A stretch of DNA of 15,413 bases from DATCJY01 sp036562565 (lineage in GTDB: Bacteria; Bacteroidota; Bacteroidia; Flavobacteriales_D; Sanyastnellaceae). Below the pieces are notes generated by a model, which was not told the origin of the DNA, did no database searches, and was given only the letters and a program-made list of their open reading frames with translations. The DNA is taken from assembly GCA_036562565.1 (NCBI GenBank), contig DATCJY010000093.1:1-15413 (forward strand), given 5' to 3'. A program made the translations under genes and the position numbers. How positions within the stretch are numbered: the stretch's first letter is position 1; the number at the start of each line of letters is the position of its first letter. Below are positions 1 through 6,294 of this stretch, piece after piece.

Positions 1-47
1 GTGTAAAAACTATCTGTAAAGCGCTTCATTACTACTGTTTTGTGCAT
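1..47 (-). CDS. Possible 5' end of a gene leaving the window on the left (partial)
   Basis: An open frame begins at an ATG (45-47) and runs without a stop to the edge, giving about 15 residues (MHKTVVMKRFTDSFY); a second ATG lies at 27-29. The main support is a minus-strand TACATTTG box at 73-80, the Bacteroidota -7 consensus, about 26 bases upstream, which is the spacing seen for other genes in this window. No -33 box at the right distance was found. The product is unknown and too little is visible to name it. A plus-strand frame is also open from base 3 to the TAG at 99-101 and could instead be the tail of a gene entering from the left, so this call is tentative. Confidence 0.3.
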   Translation of the reverse strand, partial: MHKTVVMKRFTDSFY

Positions 48-72
48 TACGATGGCCAGTTTGAATGCCGCG

Positions 73-80
73 CAAATGTA
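73..80 (-). promoter_or_regulatory. Bacteroidota -7 box (TACATTTG) for the left-edge gene
   Basis: Exact match to TAnnTTTG on the minus strand, with a predicted start near base 67 and about 20 bases of leader before the ATG at 47. The nearest TTTG (115-118) is 34 bases away, too far for a normal -33 element, so only half the promoter is supported. Confidence 0.35.
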
Positions 81-252
81 TATAGCCATCGAGGATGTTA
101 GCAGTCATTCGAGCCAAACTTAATAATTTAAAATTTATCTAAATAAGCTACCTGAATCTGCCCCTTCACTATGTTTTTGATTTTCACAACAAAGACAATG
201 AGTGACCTTTTCGGCATGATATTTTCTAACGTTCCAAAGTTCAAAATAATCA
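81..252. other. Intergenic AT-rich stretch with no recognised gene
   Basis: This lies between the divergent left-edge gene and the SPOR gene. I see no convincing coding frame, RNA gene or strong hairpin in it. Confidence 0.5.
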
Positions 253-260
253 TAGCTTTG
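253..260 (+). promoter_or_regulatory. Bacteroidota -7 box (TAGCTTTG) for the SPOR gene
   Basis: Matches TAnnTTTG and ends 22 bases before the ATG at 283, giving a predicted leader of under 20 bases. The -33 position (about 230-234) shows only TTCC, so recognition there would be weak. Confidence 0.45.
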
Positions 261-282
261 CACTCATAATTGCACAGGAAAT

Positions 283-765
283 ATGCGCTACATCGCTCTT
301 CTATTTGTGGGTTTGGGATTGTTCCTACCCTCTATCGGATACTCCCAGTCTGACTCTCTCAAGACGCTTTTGCGCAAGCTGGCTCCACAGGAAAAATCCG
401 CAATTGATACTTTGGATGACCATACTCCACAAAGTGTAGGGCGCATCAACCATTTTGCAGACTCAGCCATTGTTCAGCTGGAGCGCAACTCTAGAGGATT
501 TAAAGAAATGCGCGGCTACCGCATCCAGCTGATGATGGGCACTATAGAGCAAATCAAAGCCGAGCGCAACAGATACCTCTCTCTCGGACTACCCTATGCC
601 GCTTATTTGAAACAAGTGGTTCCTGAGTATTCTCTTCAAATCGGAGATTTCAAAAACAAACTGGAAGTGGAGCGCCATCTTCAAATAATAAAGGAGTACT
701 ATCCTAGAGCATTTGTGGTGGTTGATGTCATTGAACCTCCACGTTATCCAGCTAAGACTAAGTAA
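283..765 (+). CDS. Small secreted SPOR-domain protein
   Basis: A 160-residue protein with an N-terminal signal peptide (hydrophobic residues 4-20, likely cleavage after YSQ at 20-22), a polar linker to about 74, and a C-terminal SPOR-type domain (about 75-150). Within it, GYRIQLMMG (78-86) and YSLQIGDFKNKLEVERHL (116-133) are the two characteristic strand-turn blocks of Bacteroidota SPOR domains (GYRVQI...; ..VRVGDF....EAE..L). SPOR domains bind glycan strands stripped of stem peptides and usually target proteins to the septum, so a periplasmic or outer-membrane-facing role at the cell wall is likely. There is no lipobox cysteine and no enzyme domain. The start is supported by the promoter at 253-260. 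Its stop lies 2 bases from that of convergent rnhB. The domain assignment is fairly secure, the cellular role is inferred. Confidence 0.8.
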   Translation: MRYIALLFVGLGLFLPSIGYSQSDSLKTLLRKLAPQEKSAIDTLDDHTPQSVGRINHFADSAIVQLERNSRGFKEMRGYRIQLMMGTIEQIKAERNRYLSLGLPYAAYLKQVVPEYSLQIGDFKNKLEVERHLQIIKEYYPRAFVVVDVIEPPRYPAKTK

Positions 766-767
766 TA

Positions 768-1376
768 TCAGAAAGGCAGCTCCAATTGCTTGGGCAACAG
801 AGTAAATGACTTTCGGTGCCAAGGCGATGCCCCCCACTCGCGAATTGCATTGCGATGTTCAATGGTGGGATATCCTTTGTTTTTCGCCCAACCGTAGTGC
901 GGGAATTCTTGTGCCAGTGCATCCATTATTGCGTCCCGGTGGGTTTTTGCCAACACCGAAGCTGCAGCAATGGATTTATAAATTCCATCCCCTTTTATGA
1001 TACATGAATGCAGCTTGTTTTGGTAAGGTTTGAAACGATTGCCATCAACCAGAATATGGTCAAACTCCATCTTCAATTGCTCCAAAGCGCGATGCATTGC
1101 CAAAAATGAAGCATTGAGAATATTGATTTCATCAATTTCATCAACCGATACCACACCCACTGACCAGGCCAATGCTTGCTCCTCAATGATGGGTCGCAAC
1201 TCGTTGCGTTGGCGCTCGTTGAGTTGTTTGCTATCGTTGAGTGCCGGGTGATTGAACCGCTCTGGCAGAATGACTGCCGCAGCCACTACCGGACCGGCAA
1301 GGCAACCGCGACCTGCTTCATCGCAGCCTACTTCTATCCTGCCCTTCATGTGGTATGGCTTGAGCTTTGCTTTCAT
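768..1376 (-). CDS. rnhB: Ribonuclease HII
   Basis: RNase HII nicks 5' of ribonucleotides embedded in DNA and degrades RNA in RNA:DNA hybrids in the cytoplasm, starting ribonucleotide excision repair. With the ATG at 1376 the protein has 202 residues, normal for the family. The signature GCDEAGRG (17-24) carries the first two acidic residues D19 and E20. D111 in LVDGN and D130 in KGD complete the DEDD metal-binding set, by comparison with E. coli D16/E17/D108/D126. SIAAASVLAKTHRD (135-148) is the usual conserved helix. A TTG at 1383-1385 would add three residues and overlap the upstream glycosyltransferase. The ATG leaves a 2-base gap and fits the family N-terminus (..LKPY....IEVGCDE). It is probably co-transcribed with that glycosyltransferase. 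Confidence 0.96.
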   Translation of the reverse strand: MKAKLKPYHMKGRIEVGCDEAGRGCLAGPVVAAAVILPERFNHPALNDSKQLNERQRNELRPIIEEQALAWSVGVVSVDEIDEINILNASFLAMHRALEQLKMEFDHILVDGNRFKPYQNKLHSCIIKGDGIYKSIAAASVLAKTHRDAIMDALAQEFPHYGWAKNKGYPTIEHRNAIREWGASPWHRKSFTLLPKQLELPF

Positions 1377-1378
1377 GA

Positions 1379-2509
1379 TTACCAAAGTTTTTCAATGCTC
1401 TCCCAAAGTTTATCGGCCGTTTTATCCCAAGAGAAAAGCTTTACACGCTCTCTCCCCTTTTGAATAAGCTCAGTGCGCAAGTTCTCATCCTTATAGATAC
1501 GTTGCATGGCTTGTTCAATATCATTCACGGAGAATGGATCCACCAACAGTGCAGCATCTCCGGCCACTTCCGGCATGGACGTAACATTGGAAGTAATCAC
1601 CGGAACATCGCATTGAAAAGCTTCCAGTATCGGAATGCCAAATCCTTCAAAATAGCTGACGTAAACTGAAGCCAATGCAGCACCGATAACTTGGTGTAGC
1701 TCTTCGGCACCAAGCATTCCGGTAAAAACCACATCTGCCGAATGCTTCATTTTTTGGAAGACTTCATTCACTGCCGGATAAGCTTGAAAGGTCTTTCCCA
1801 CCACGACAAGTTTCACTGCGCTACCGGTGTTTTCTTTGAATAAATCAAATGCCGGCAACAGGCGTTGCAGATTTTTGCGCGGATAAGCCGAACCTACGAA
1901 AAGAAAATATGGCTGTCCATGTGAGATTTTGAATCGGGTGTCCGAAATCTGCTGCGGTGTAAGGGGGTGAAAACTTTCATTGACACCGTTATACACGTTG
2001 TCCACTTTATCGGGTAATACACCATATTGGGCTATGATATCGCGTTTGCTGAATTCACTTACCGTGACGATTCTGTCGGCTTTCGCAGCAAATTTCTTCG
2101 AGCCTTCGATAAGGTAATTGGCCACACGTTTGGAGAGGTCATTGGGATAATGCACGAAGTTGAGGTCATGCATCACAATCATCTGCGGTACACCGATGCG
2201 GAGTGACATCATCGCATCAGGGGATATGAAAGCATCGGGGCGGATGCGATTCAGTATAAACGGCACTGAGTAATCATACCATATTTTAAAAAGAAATGGA
2301 TGACGTGCCTGCGGGTGTACTATATGAGGAATCACATTATCGGCAAACACAAATTCAGGCGAGTAGGGTCGGTCAAAGAGAAAATGGAATTCGTGTTCGG
2401 GATGGCGTTTTACAATCCGCTTAAATGTTTCATAGGTAAACCAACCTATGCCATCCATTTTACCCTTGAGGAGCAAACGCGTATTGACTGCTATTTTCTT
2501 ATTCGCCAT
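1379..2509 (-). CDS. GT4-family (GT-B fold) glycosyltransferase
   Basis: A 376-residue retaining glycosyltransferase of the GT4 / glycosyl transferases group 1 family, which moves a sugar from an activated donor onto a lipid-linked or envelope glycan acceptor at the cytoplasmic membrane face. The N-terminal Rossmann half (1-190) shows IAVNTRLL, MHDLNFVHYP (113-122) and TVSEFSKRDI (149-158). The C-terminal donor domain opens with YFLFVGSAYPRKNL (201-214) and has the EX7E motif EGFGIPILE (E288, E296), then TSMPEVAGDAALLVDP (310-325). The family is clear; donor, acceptor and pathway (O-antigen, exopolysaccharide or glycolipid) cannot be told from sequence. In-frame starts at 2530 (ATG) and 2569 (GTG) exist, but 2569 lies inside the rpmH terminator stem and adds non-family sequence, so MANKKIAVN is preferred. 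rnhB follows 2 bases after the stop. Confidence 0.9.
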   Translation of the reverse strand: MANKKIAVNTRLLLKGKMDGIGWFTYETFKRIVKRHPEHEFHFLFDRPYSPEFVFADNVIPHIVHPQARHPFLFKIWYDYSVPFILNRIRPDAFISPDAMMSLRIGVPQMIVMHDLNFVHYPNDLSKRVANYLIEGSKKFAAKADRIVTVSEFSKRDIIAQYGVLPDKVDNVYNGVNESFHPLTPQQISDTRFKISHGQPYFLFVGSAYPRKNLQRLLPAFDLFKENTGSAVKLVVVGKTFQAYPAVNEVFQKMKHSADVVFTGMLGAEELHQVIGAALASVYVSYFEGFGIPILEAFQCDVPVITSNVTSMPEVAGDAALLVDPFSVNDIEQAMQRIYKDENLRTELIQKGRERVKLFSWDKTADKLWESIEKLW

Positions 2510-2550
2510 AAATGTGAATCTACCATCCATCTGGATGAAGGAGCAGATAT

Positions 2551-2586
2551 AATAAAAGAAAGCCGCCACACTTGCGTGTGGCGGCC
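2551..2586 (-). terminator. Rho-independent terminator of rpmH
   Basis: Perfect 10-bp GC-rich stem (2562-2571 with 2576-2585) with a 4-base loop, followed on the minus strand by the T-rich run TTTCTTTTATT. It starts about 38 bases past the rpmH stop. The plus-strand side lacks a T run, so it acts for rpmH. Confidence 0.85.
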
Positions 2587-2593
2587 AAAAGTA
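2586..2593 (-). promoter_or_regulatory. Possible -7 box (TACTTTTG) for the glycosyltransferase gene
   Basis: Matches TAnnTTTG on the minus strand and abuts the rpmH terminator stem. A TTTTCG near 2615-2620 lies at about 21 bases, a one-mismatch -33 element. Transcripts would start around 2580, inside the hairpin, so the messenger would carry only part of the stem. Confidence 0.35.
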
Positions 2594-2623
2594 TCTCGGA
2601 ATTATACTATTCTTCGAAAAATA

Positions 2624-2797
2624 TTACAGGCGTACAATGCCTTTGTGGCGTCTTTCGTCAGAAACGGTCAATTTCTTTCTGCCCTTAGCTCTGCGAGATG
2701 CCAACACTGCACGACCTTTCGCTGTGGACATACGCTTGCGAAAACCGTGTTTGTTAGTACGTTTTCTATTTGATGGTTGGTATGTACGCTTGCTCAT
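2624..2797 (-). CDS. rpmH: 50S ribosomal protein L34
   Basis: A 57-residue, extremely basic protein of the large ribosomal subunit. It begins MSKRTYQPSNRKR, passes through the family signature NKHGFRKRM (residues 15-23), and continues with VLASRRAKGRKKLTVSDE (31-48). Family members are usually about 44-53 residues; this one continues with RRHKGIVRL, a slightly extended C-terminus. It has its own promoter (2849-2878), about 46 bases of leader and a strong terminator, so it is a monocistronic unit between gldH and the glycosyltransferase. Confidence 0.97.
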   Translation of the reverse strand: MSKRTYQPSNRKRTNKHGFRKRMSTAKGRAVLASRRAKGRKKLTVSDERRHKGIVRL

Positions 2798-2848
2798 AAC
2801 TATTTGATATTAAAACGATTCTTTATTTTATCCTTCAAAAAGGGAGCG

Positions 2849-2878
2849 CAAATATACTTGCACTTTCGATATTGACAA
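2849..2878 (-). promoter_or_regulatory. rpmH promoter (TTG, 19 bases, TATATTTG)
   Basis: On the minus strand TTG (2878-2876) is followed after 19 bases by TATATTTG (2856-2849), a full match to the Bacteroidota -33/-7 consensus. The predicted start is near 2843. It lies after the gldH stop, separating rpmH from the upstream operon. Confidence 0.65.
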
Positions 2879-2950
2879 GCATCGGAAGAAAAAAACTTTC
2901 TTTCTGCAGTTCCAACCACCTTGCCATCAGTGTTTTCGGTCCCTCTCCAA

Positions 2951-3418
2951 TTATCTCGAAAGAGCCAGACGGAAACCGATGTCGTAAACACCTTTCAGAT
3001 CTTCCTCTCGCATACCATGCTGTATGCTCACCTTGTAACGACCCGAAAGCGGGAATCTGCGGTCGGCCTTGTAGAGGATGCGGTTGCTATAGATGCTGCC
3101 CACACCATCTCCATACCATTTTCCCGTAGGGTCAGCGAGCATACACTCCACGGTGTCCACCGATTTTTTGCCGTTCGGGAATTCCATTTCCACAAACACG
3201 AACAAATTGCTGTATTCATATTCCTCACCATGCCTTACGGTGATGTAGAAGTTGTGAAACGCCATGGTGTCTTTTACCTCAAACTCCAACTTGGCAGGTT
3301 GATTGATTTTCCAAACGTGATCCGCAATGGGGCGGCTTTCTTCAAACACCATTTTGCTATCGCAGGCCGTAAGTGACAGCAATATCAAACAACTCAAAGC
3401 GAAAATATAGCTACGCAT
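2951..3418 (-). CDS. gldH: Gliding motility lipoprotein GldH
   Basis: A 155-residue lipoprotein. The N-terminus is a type II signal peptide with lipobox LTAC, the modified cysteine being C19. The mature part matches the GldH family: an N-terminal aromatic/charged region (FEESRPIADHVWK, 25-37), a central run around FHNFYITVRHGEEYEYSNLF with the typical RHG..Y.YSNL pattern, then DTVE..LADPTGKWYGDG and the C-terminal MREEDLKGVYDIGFRL. In Flavobacterium johnsoniae GldH is required for gliding and is part of the set of Gld lipoproteins tied to T9SS-driven surface adhesin movement. Its start codon overlaps the ricT stop by one base (TAATG), so the two are probably translationally coupled. Gliding itself cannot be inferred, since gldH also occurs in T9SS-bearing non-gliders. 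Confidence 0.9.
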   Translation of the reverse strand: MRSYIFALSCLILLSLTACDSKMVFEESRPIADHVWKINQPAKLEFEVKDTMAFHNFYITVRHGEEYEYSNLFVFVEMEFPNGKKSVDTVECMLADPTGKWYGDGVGSIYSNRILYKADRRFPLSGRYKVSIQHGMREEDLKGVYDIGFRLALSR

Positions 3419-4875
3419 TACTGTTGATTGTTTTTGGGAGCATTCGGATTTCCTCCTTGTTTGCCCTTGTTATTTTGATTGCGATGACGGTTGTTGCGAT
3501 TGCCCTTGTTCTTCTCAGGTGCTTTATCAGACTGAGCCGGCTTACTTTGAGGAGCCTTTAGTTCCTTTGGTTTTTGCTCACCGCCTTTGTTATCGCTTTG
3601 CTGATTGTTTGGCTTGCCTTGTGGCTTGTCGTTCCGCTGCTTTTCTTGGCGATTTCCCTTCTCCTGTTTTTCTTTTCCCTTGCTAGCAGGAGGTGTTGCA
3701 GGGGCGTTATTGTTTTTCGCTTGTTTTTCGTTGTTGCGCTTATCGCCTTTGTTTTTGGATTTGCGTTTACCGGATTTGCCGCTGCGTTTTTTATCAAAGC
3801 GTGTCAAGCTGTCTTGGCCGACAACTTGAGCGAAATCGGTACCCACTTCCACATCTTCCTCTTCAAGGAACTCATCCAAATCCTCAATTGCAATACCCTT
3901 TTTGTTCTGTTCGATGATTTCTTTAACGGCTGAGATATGCAACGGGAATGGCGCTTCACCCGGTTGACCTTCATAAACAAAGAACATCGTTTGTTTGAAG
4001 ATGTCGGTCTTGAAGTGCACAGCTTCTCCCTTGGGCAATTTCAAACGCGTGTTGACTGACGGGAAATCACGAAGTGCTTCTACATATTGGTCGAGCTCAT
4101 AGTTGAGACAGCACTTCAATTTACCGCACTGGCCGGCCAGTTTAGCCGGATTGAGCGACAGTTGTTGATAGCGCGCGGCACTAGTACTTACCGCACGAAA
4201 ATCAGAAAGCCATGAAGAGCAGCACAGCTCACGGCCGCAGGAGCCGATACCACCCAGCTTAGCCGCTTCATACCGGTAACCAATTTGACGCATTTCGATT
4301 TTCACGCGGAATTCTTCAGCAAACTTTTTAATAAGTTCACGGAAATCCACGCGGTCATCTGCAGTGTAATAGAAGGTAGCTTTGGACTTATCTCCTTGAT
4401 ATTCCACATCGCTGATTTTCATCTGAAGGTTCAGCGATTGGGCAATCGTGCGTGCACGCATCATGGTGGCTTGCTCAATGGAGCGTGCTTCTTGCCACTT
4501 GGTTATTTCGTGCTCTTTGGATTTATGAAGTACTTTTTTGATTTCGTAATTGTCTTTTACGTCTTTGCGCTTCATCTGCGCACGCACAAGTTCACCGGTG
4601 AGGCTCACTACACCCACGTCATAACCAGGACCGACTTCCACCGTTACCACATCACCGATGTACAATTCCATACCCGGTTGCATGCGGTAAAATCCTTTGC
4701 GGTTATTCTTAAAACGAACTTCTACTATATCAAAAGGCTTCTGGTTGTCGGGCAATTGCATGCCGGAGAGCCAATCAAACACTTCCAGTTTATTACAGCC
4801 ATACGTTCCGCAGGCTCCGTTATTTCTACATCCTCCGGGCAGACCTCCGCCTGAAGAACAACTTGAACATCCCAT
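3418..4875 (-). CDS. ricT: PSP1/RicT (YaaT) family protein with long basic low-complexity tail
   Basis: A 485-residue cytoplasmic protein. Residues about 45-345 form the PSP1/YaaT core, with the family's cysteine blocks GGIGSCGRELCCSSWL (208-223; C213, C218, C219) and GQCGKLKCCLNYE (248-260; C250, C255, C256). In Bacillus subtilis RicT joins RicA and RicF in an Fe-S-containing complex that directs RNase Y mRNA processing. The N-terminus adds five cysteines (C3, C6, C16, C22, C27), suggesting a further metal or Fe-S site. Residues about 361-485 are a disordered tail dominated by K, N, Q, G and P, plausibly RNA-binding. The start MGCSSCSSGG suits Bacteroidota homologues. It lies downstream of holB, the same neighbour as in B. 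subtilis, and is coupled to gldH. The family call is secure; an RNase Y-adaptor role here is inferred, because no RicA or RicF gene is in the window. Confidence 0.9.
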   Translation of the reverse strand: MGCSSCSSGGGLPGGCRNNGACGTYGCNKLEVFDWLSGMQLPDNQKPFDIVEVRFKNNRKGFYRMQPGMELYIGDVVTVEVGPGYDVGVVSLTGELVRAQMKRKDVKDNYEIKKVLHKSKEHEITKWQEARSIEQATMMRARTIAQSLNLQMKISDVEYQGDKSKATFYYTADDRVDFRELIKKFAEEFRVKIEMRQIGYRYEAAKLGGIGSCGRELCCSSWLSDFRAVSTSAARYQQLSLNPAKLAGQCGKLKCCLNYELDQYVEALRDFPSVNTRLKLPKGEAVHFKTDIFKQTMFFVYEGQPGEAPFPLHISAVKEIIEQNKKGIAIEDLDEFLEEEDVEVGTDFAQVVGQDSLTRFDKKRSGKSGKRKSKNKGDKRNNEKQAKNNNAPATPPASKGKEKQEKGNRQEKQRNDKPQGKPNNQQSDNKGGEQKPKELKAPQSKPAQSDKAPEKNKGNRNNRHRNQNNKGKQGGNPNAPKNNQQ

Positions 4876-4916
4876 CTTGTGTGTTATATATAAAGACTAC
4901 GTAACGTCAATTATTT

Positions 4917-5017
4917 AATAGGTGAATAATGGCAACAAGGTTCACAAAGGTGAACTTGCCTTAGGCCAATAACCCAAGCCACAAATTTACTTGGGTTATG
5001 TGTTTATGCCACCTATT
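4917..5017 (-). ncRNA. Candidate structured RNA (three-way-junction-like) between holB and ricT
   Basis: Three nested inverted repeats fit one fold. Outer stem: 4917-4924 (AATAGGTG) with 5010-5017 (CACCTATT), 8 bp. Arm A: 4969-4978 with 4990-4999, a perfect 10-bp stem around an 11-base loop. Arm B: 4931-4935 plus 4940-4945 with 4950-4960, 11 bp interrupted by a 4-base bulge and closed by a 4-base loop. It lies 42 bases upstream of ricT and 43 bases after the holB stop, so it would sit in the holB-ricT intercistronic RNA or the ricT leader. No T run follows any stem, so it is not a classical terminator. A TAAATTTG box on the minus strand (4982-4989) lies inside the arm A loop but lacks a clear -33 partner. 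I recognise no known riboswitch or RNA family. Confidence 0.4.
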
Positions 5018-5059
5018 TATTATGACCAATAGATTGTGGGCAAATACCACTCTCTGAAA

Positions 5060-6193
5060 TTAAGCGCCACGCATGAGCAGATAATGCACACGAATTGAGA
5101 GATGCGTCAATACCAATTTGGTATATGCATTGCGTGATATATCATTGTATGCTTCTGTGATTTCTTCCATCAAATCCTCCGCATTGAGATCATTGATGAA
5201 TTGGGAAAATTTGACGGAGAATTCTCTTTCTTCACGGTTCATTCTCACAATTTCATCACCGGTATAGTTGAGCACAAGGTTCTGACGGATTTGATCCAAT
5301 GCATAAGCGAGGAAGTGTTTTTGCTCTTCTCTAGGCAATTGGTGAATCTCATCTGCCCACTTTAACAACCAAGGCATGTCCTTCTTGTAGCACATTCTCA
5401 TCCAAGTCCGGAATTGTTGTGTGAAATACTCATCGGGATTTTCCGAACGAGAATATCGCAAGGCTTTGTTCCAGTCGCCATGAGCATAGTGGGCAATTTC
5501 AGCGGCCTTAGCAGCGGGAATATTGTCGGCTATCAAGGCAGCCGTAATCTGCTCATCGTTTATACGCGGCACATGAATGGTCTGTACGCGAGACAGGATT
5601 GTTTGCAAGATATTCTCAGTGCTGTTGGCAATGAGCAGGAATATGGTGTTTGCCGGTGGCTCCTCTATGATCTTGAGCAATTTGTTGGCTGTATCCGGCT
5701 TGAGAAACTCAGCCATCCAGATAAACTGGAACTTGTGACCACCTTCAAAGCTTTTGAGTGTCAGGTTTTGTATGATTTTGGCAGCTTCATTAACGGAAAT
5801 GTGCAGCTGCTTGTTCTCCTTCGTTAATCGGTCACGCCACTCATCCAATCCCATGTATGGATTTACGTTGAGCTGATCGCGCCACTCCTTCATGTAGTCA
5901 TCACAGATAGTTTTTTCCGAACCTCCATCACTTTTGTTGAAGAAAGGAAAGGTGAAATACATATCTGCAAACTGATAAGAAGAAATTTTGCGACATGTTG
6001 GGCAAGTACCACAGGAGTCTTCTTCTGTTCTATTGGGACAAGAAACATATTGAGCAAATGCGATAGCCAAAGGCAATGCTCCGTTGCCTTCAGGTCCCAA
6101 GAACATGATGGCATGGGCGATTCGCCCCTCGATAAATGCGTGGCGGAGTTTATTTTTTACCTCTTCTTGACCAATTACCTGCGAGAACTTCAT
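5060..6193 (-). CDS. holB: DNA polymerase III subunit delta' (clamp loader)
   Basis: Delta' is the stator of the clamp loader that places the beta sliding clamp on DNA at the replication fork. From the ATG at 6193 (MKFSQVIGQ) the protein has 377 residues. It shows the AAA+ N-terminal domain opening with VIGQ....L..A...GRIAHA, a P-loop remnant GPEGNGAL (33-40) with no lysine, a zinc-binding set C52/C61/C64/C67, and the Walker-B-region block around TANKLLKIIEEPP (168-180). The sensor-1 SRC motif is changed to SRV (201-203). Loss of the P-loop lysine fits a non-ATP-binding delta' rather than a DnaX (tau/gamma) subunit. The TTG at 6202 is rejected as a start because it overlaps the -7 box. That box puts the mRNA start at or next to the ATG. 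ricT follows after 184 bases. Confidence 0.93.
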   Translation of the reverse strand: MKFSQVIGQEEVKNKLRHAFIEGRIAHAIMFLGPEGNGALPLAIAFAQYVSCPNRTEEDSCGTCPTCRKISSYQFADMYFTFPFFNKSDGGSEKTICDDYMKEWRDQLNVNPYMGLDEWRDRLTKENKQLHISVNEAAKIIQNLTLKSFEGGHKFQFIWMAEFLKPDTANKLLKIIEEPPANTIFLLIANSTENILQTILSRVQTIHVPRINDEQITAALIADNIPAAKAAEIAHYAHGDWNKALRYSRSENPDEYFTQQFRTWMRMCYKKDMPWLLKWADEIHQLPREEQKHFLAYALDQIRQNLVLNYTGDEIVRMNREEREFSVKFSQFINDLNAEDLMEEITEAYNDISRNAYTKLVLTHLSIRVHYLLMRGA

Positions 6194-6199
6194 GCGCTG

Positions 6200-6232
6200 C
6201 AAACCTAATTAAGGCTTGTCCAACTTTTCAAA
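6200..6232 (-). promoter_or_regulatory. holB promoter (TTTG, 21 bases, TAGGTTTG), possibly giving a leaderless mRNA
   Basis: Minus-strand TTTG (6232-6229) and TAGGTTTG (6207-6200) are 21 bases apart, both exact consensus. The box ends 6 bases before the ATG (6193), so transcription would start at or within a few bases of the start codon. Confidence 0.5.
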
Positions 6233-6294
6233 TAAACAATTGTAAGCACTTGGCGATTGTAGCAGAGGAGTTTTGCGACAAATCTCCTAAGTGC

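Noticed and set aside
2510..2569. Longer glycosyltransferase start at GTG 2569 or ATG 2530
   Set aside because: The 2569 start lies in the rpmH terminator stem, and the extra residues (AAFFYYICSF...) do not fit the family N-terminus; MANKKIAVN at 2509 does.
2300..2773. 157-codon plus-strand ORF across the glycosyltransferase start and rpmH
   Set aside because: It is antisense to two real genes and crosses a terminator and promoter; no domain is visible.
2921..3376. 151-codon plus-strand ORF opposite gldH
   Set aside because: Shadow of gldH, no independent support.
4285..4854. 189-codon plus-strand ORF opposite ricT
   Set aside because: It lies wholly antisense to a clear family protein and has shadow-like composition with no domain.
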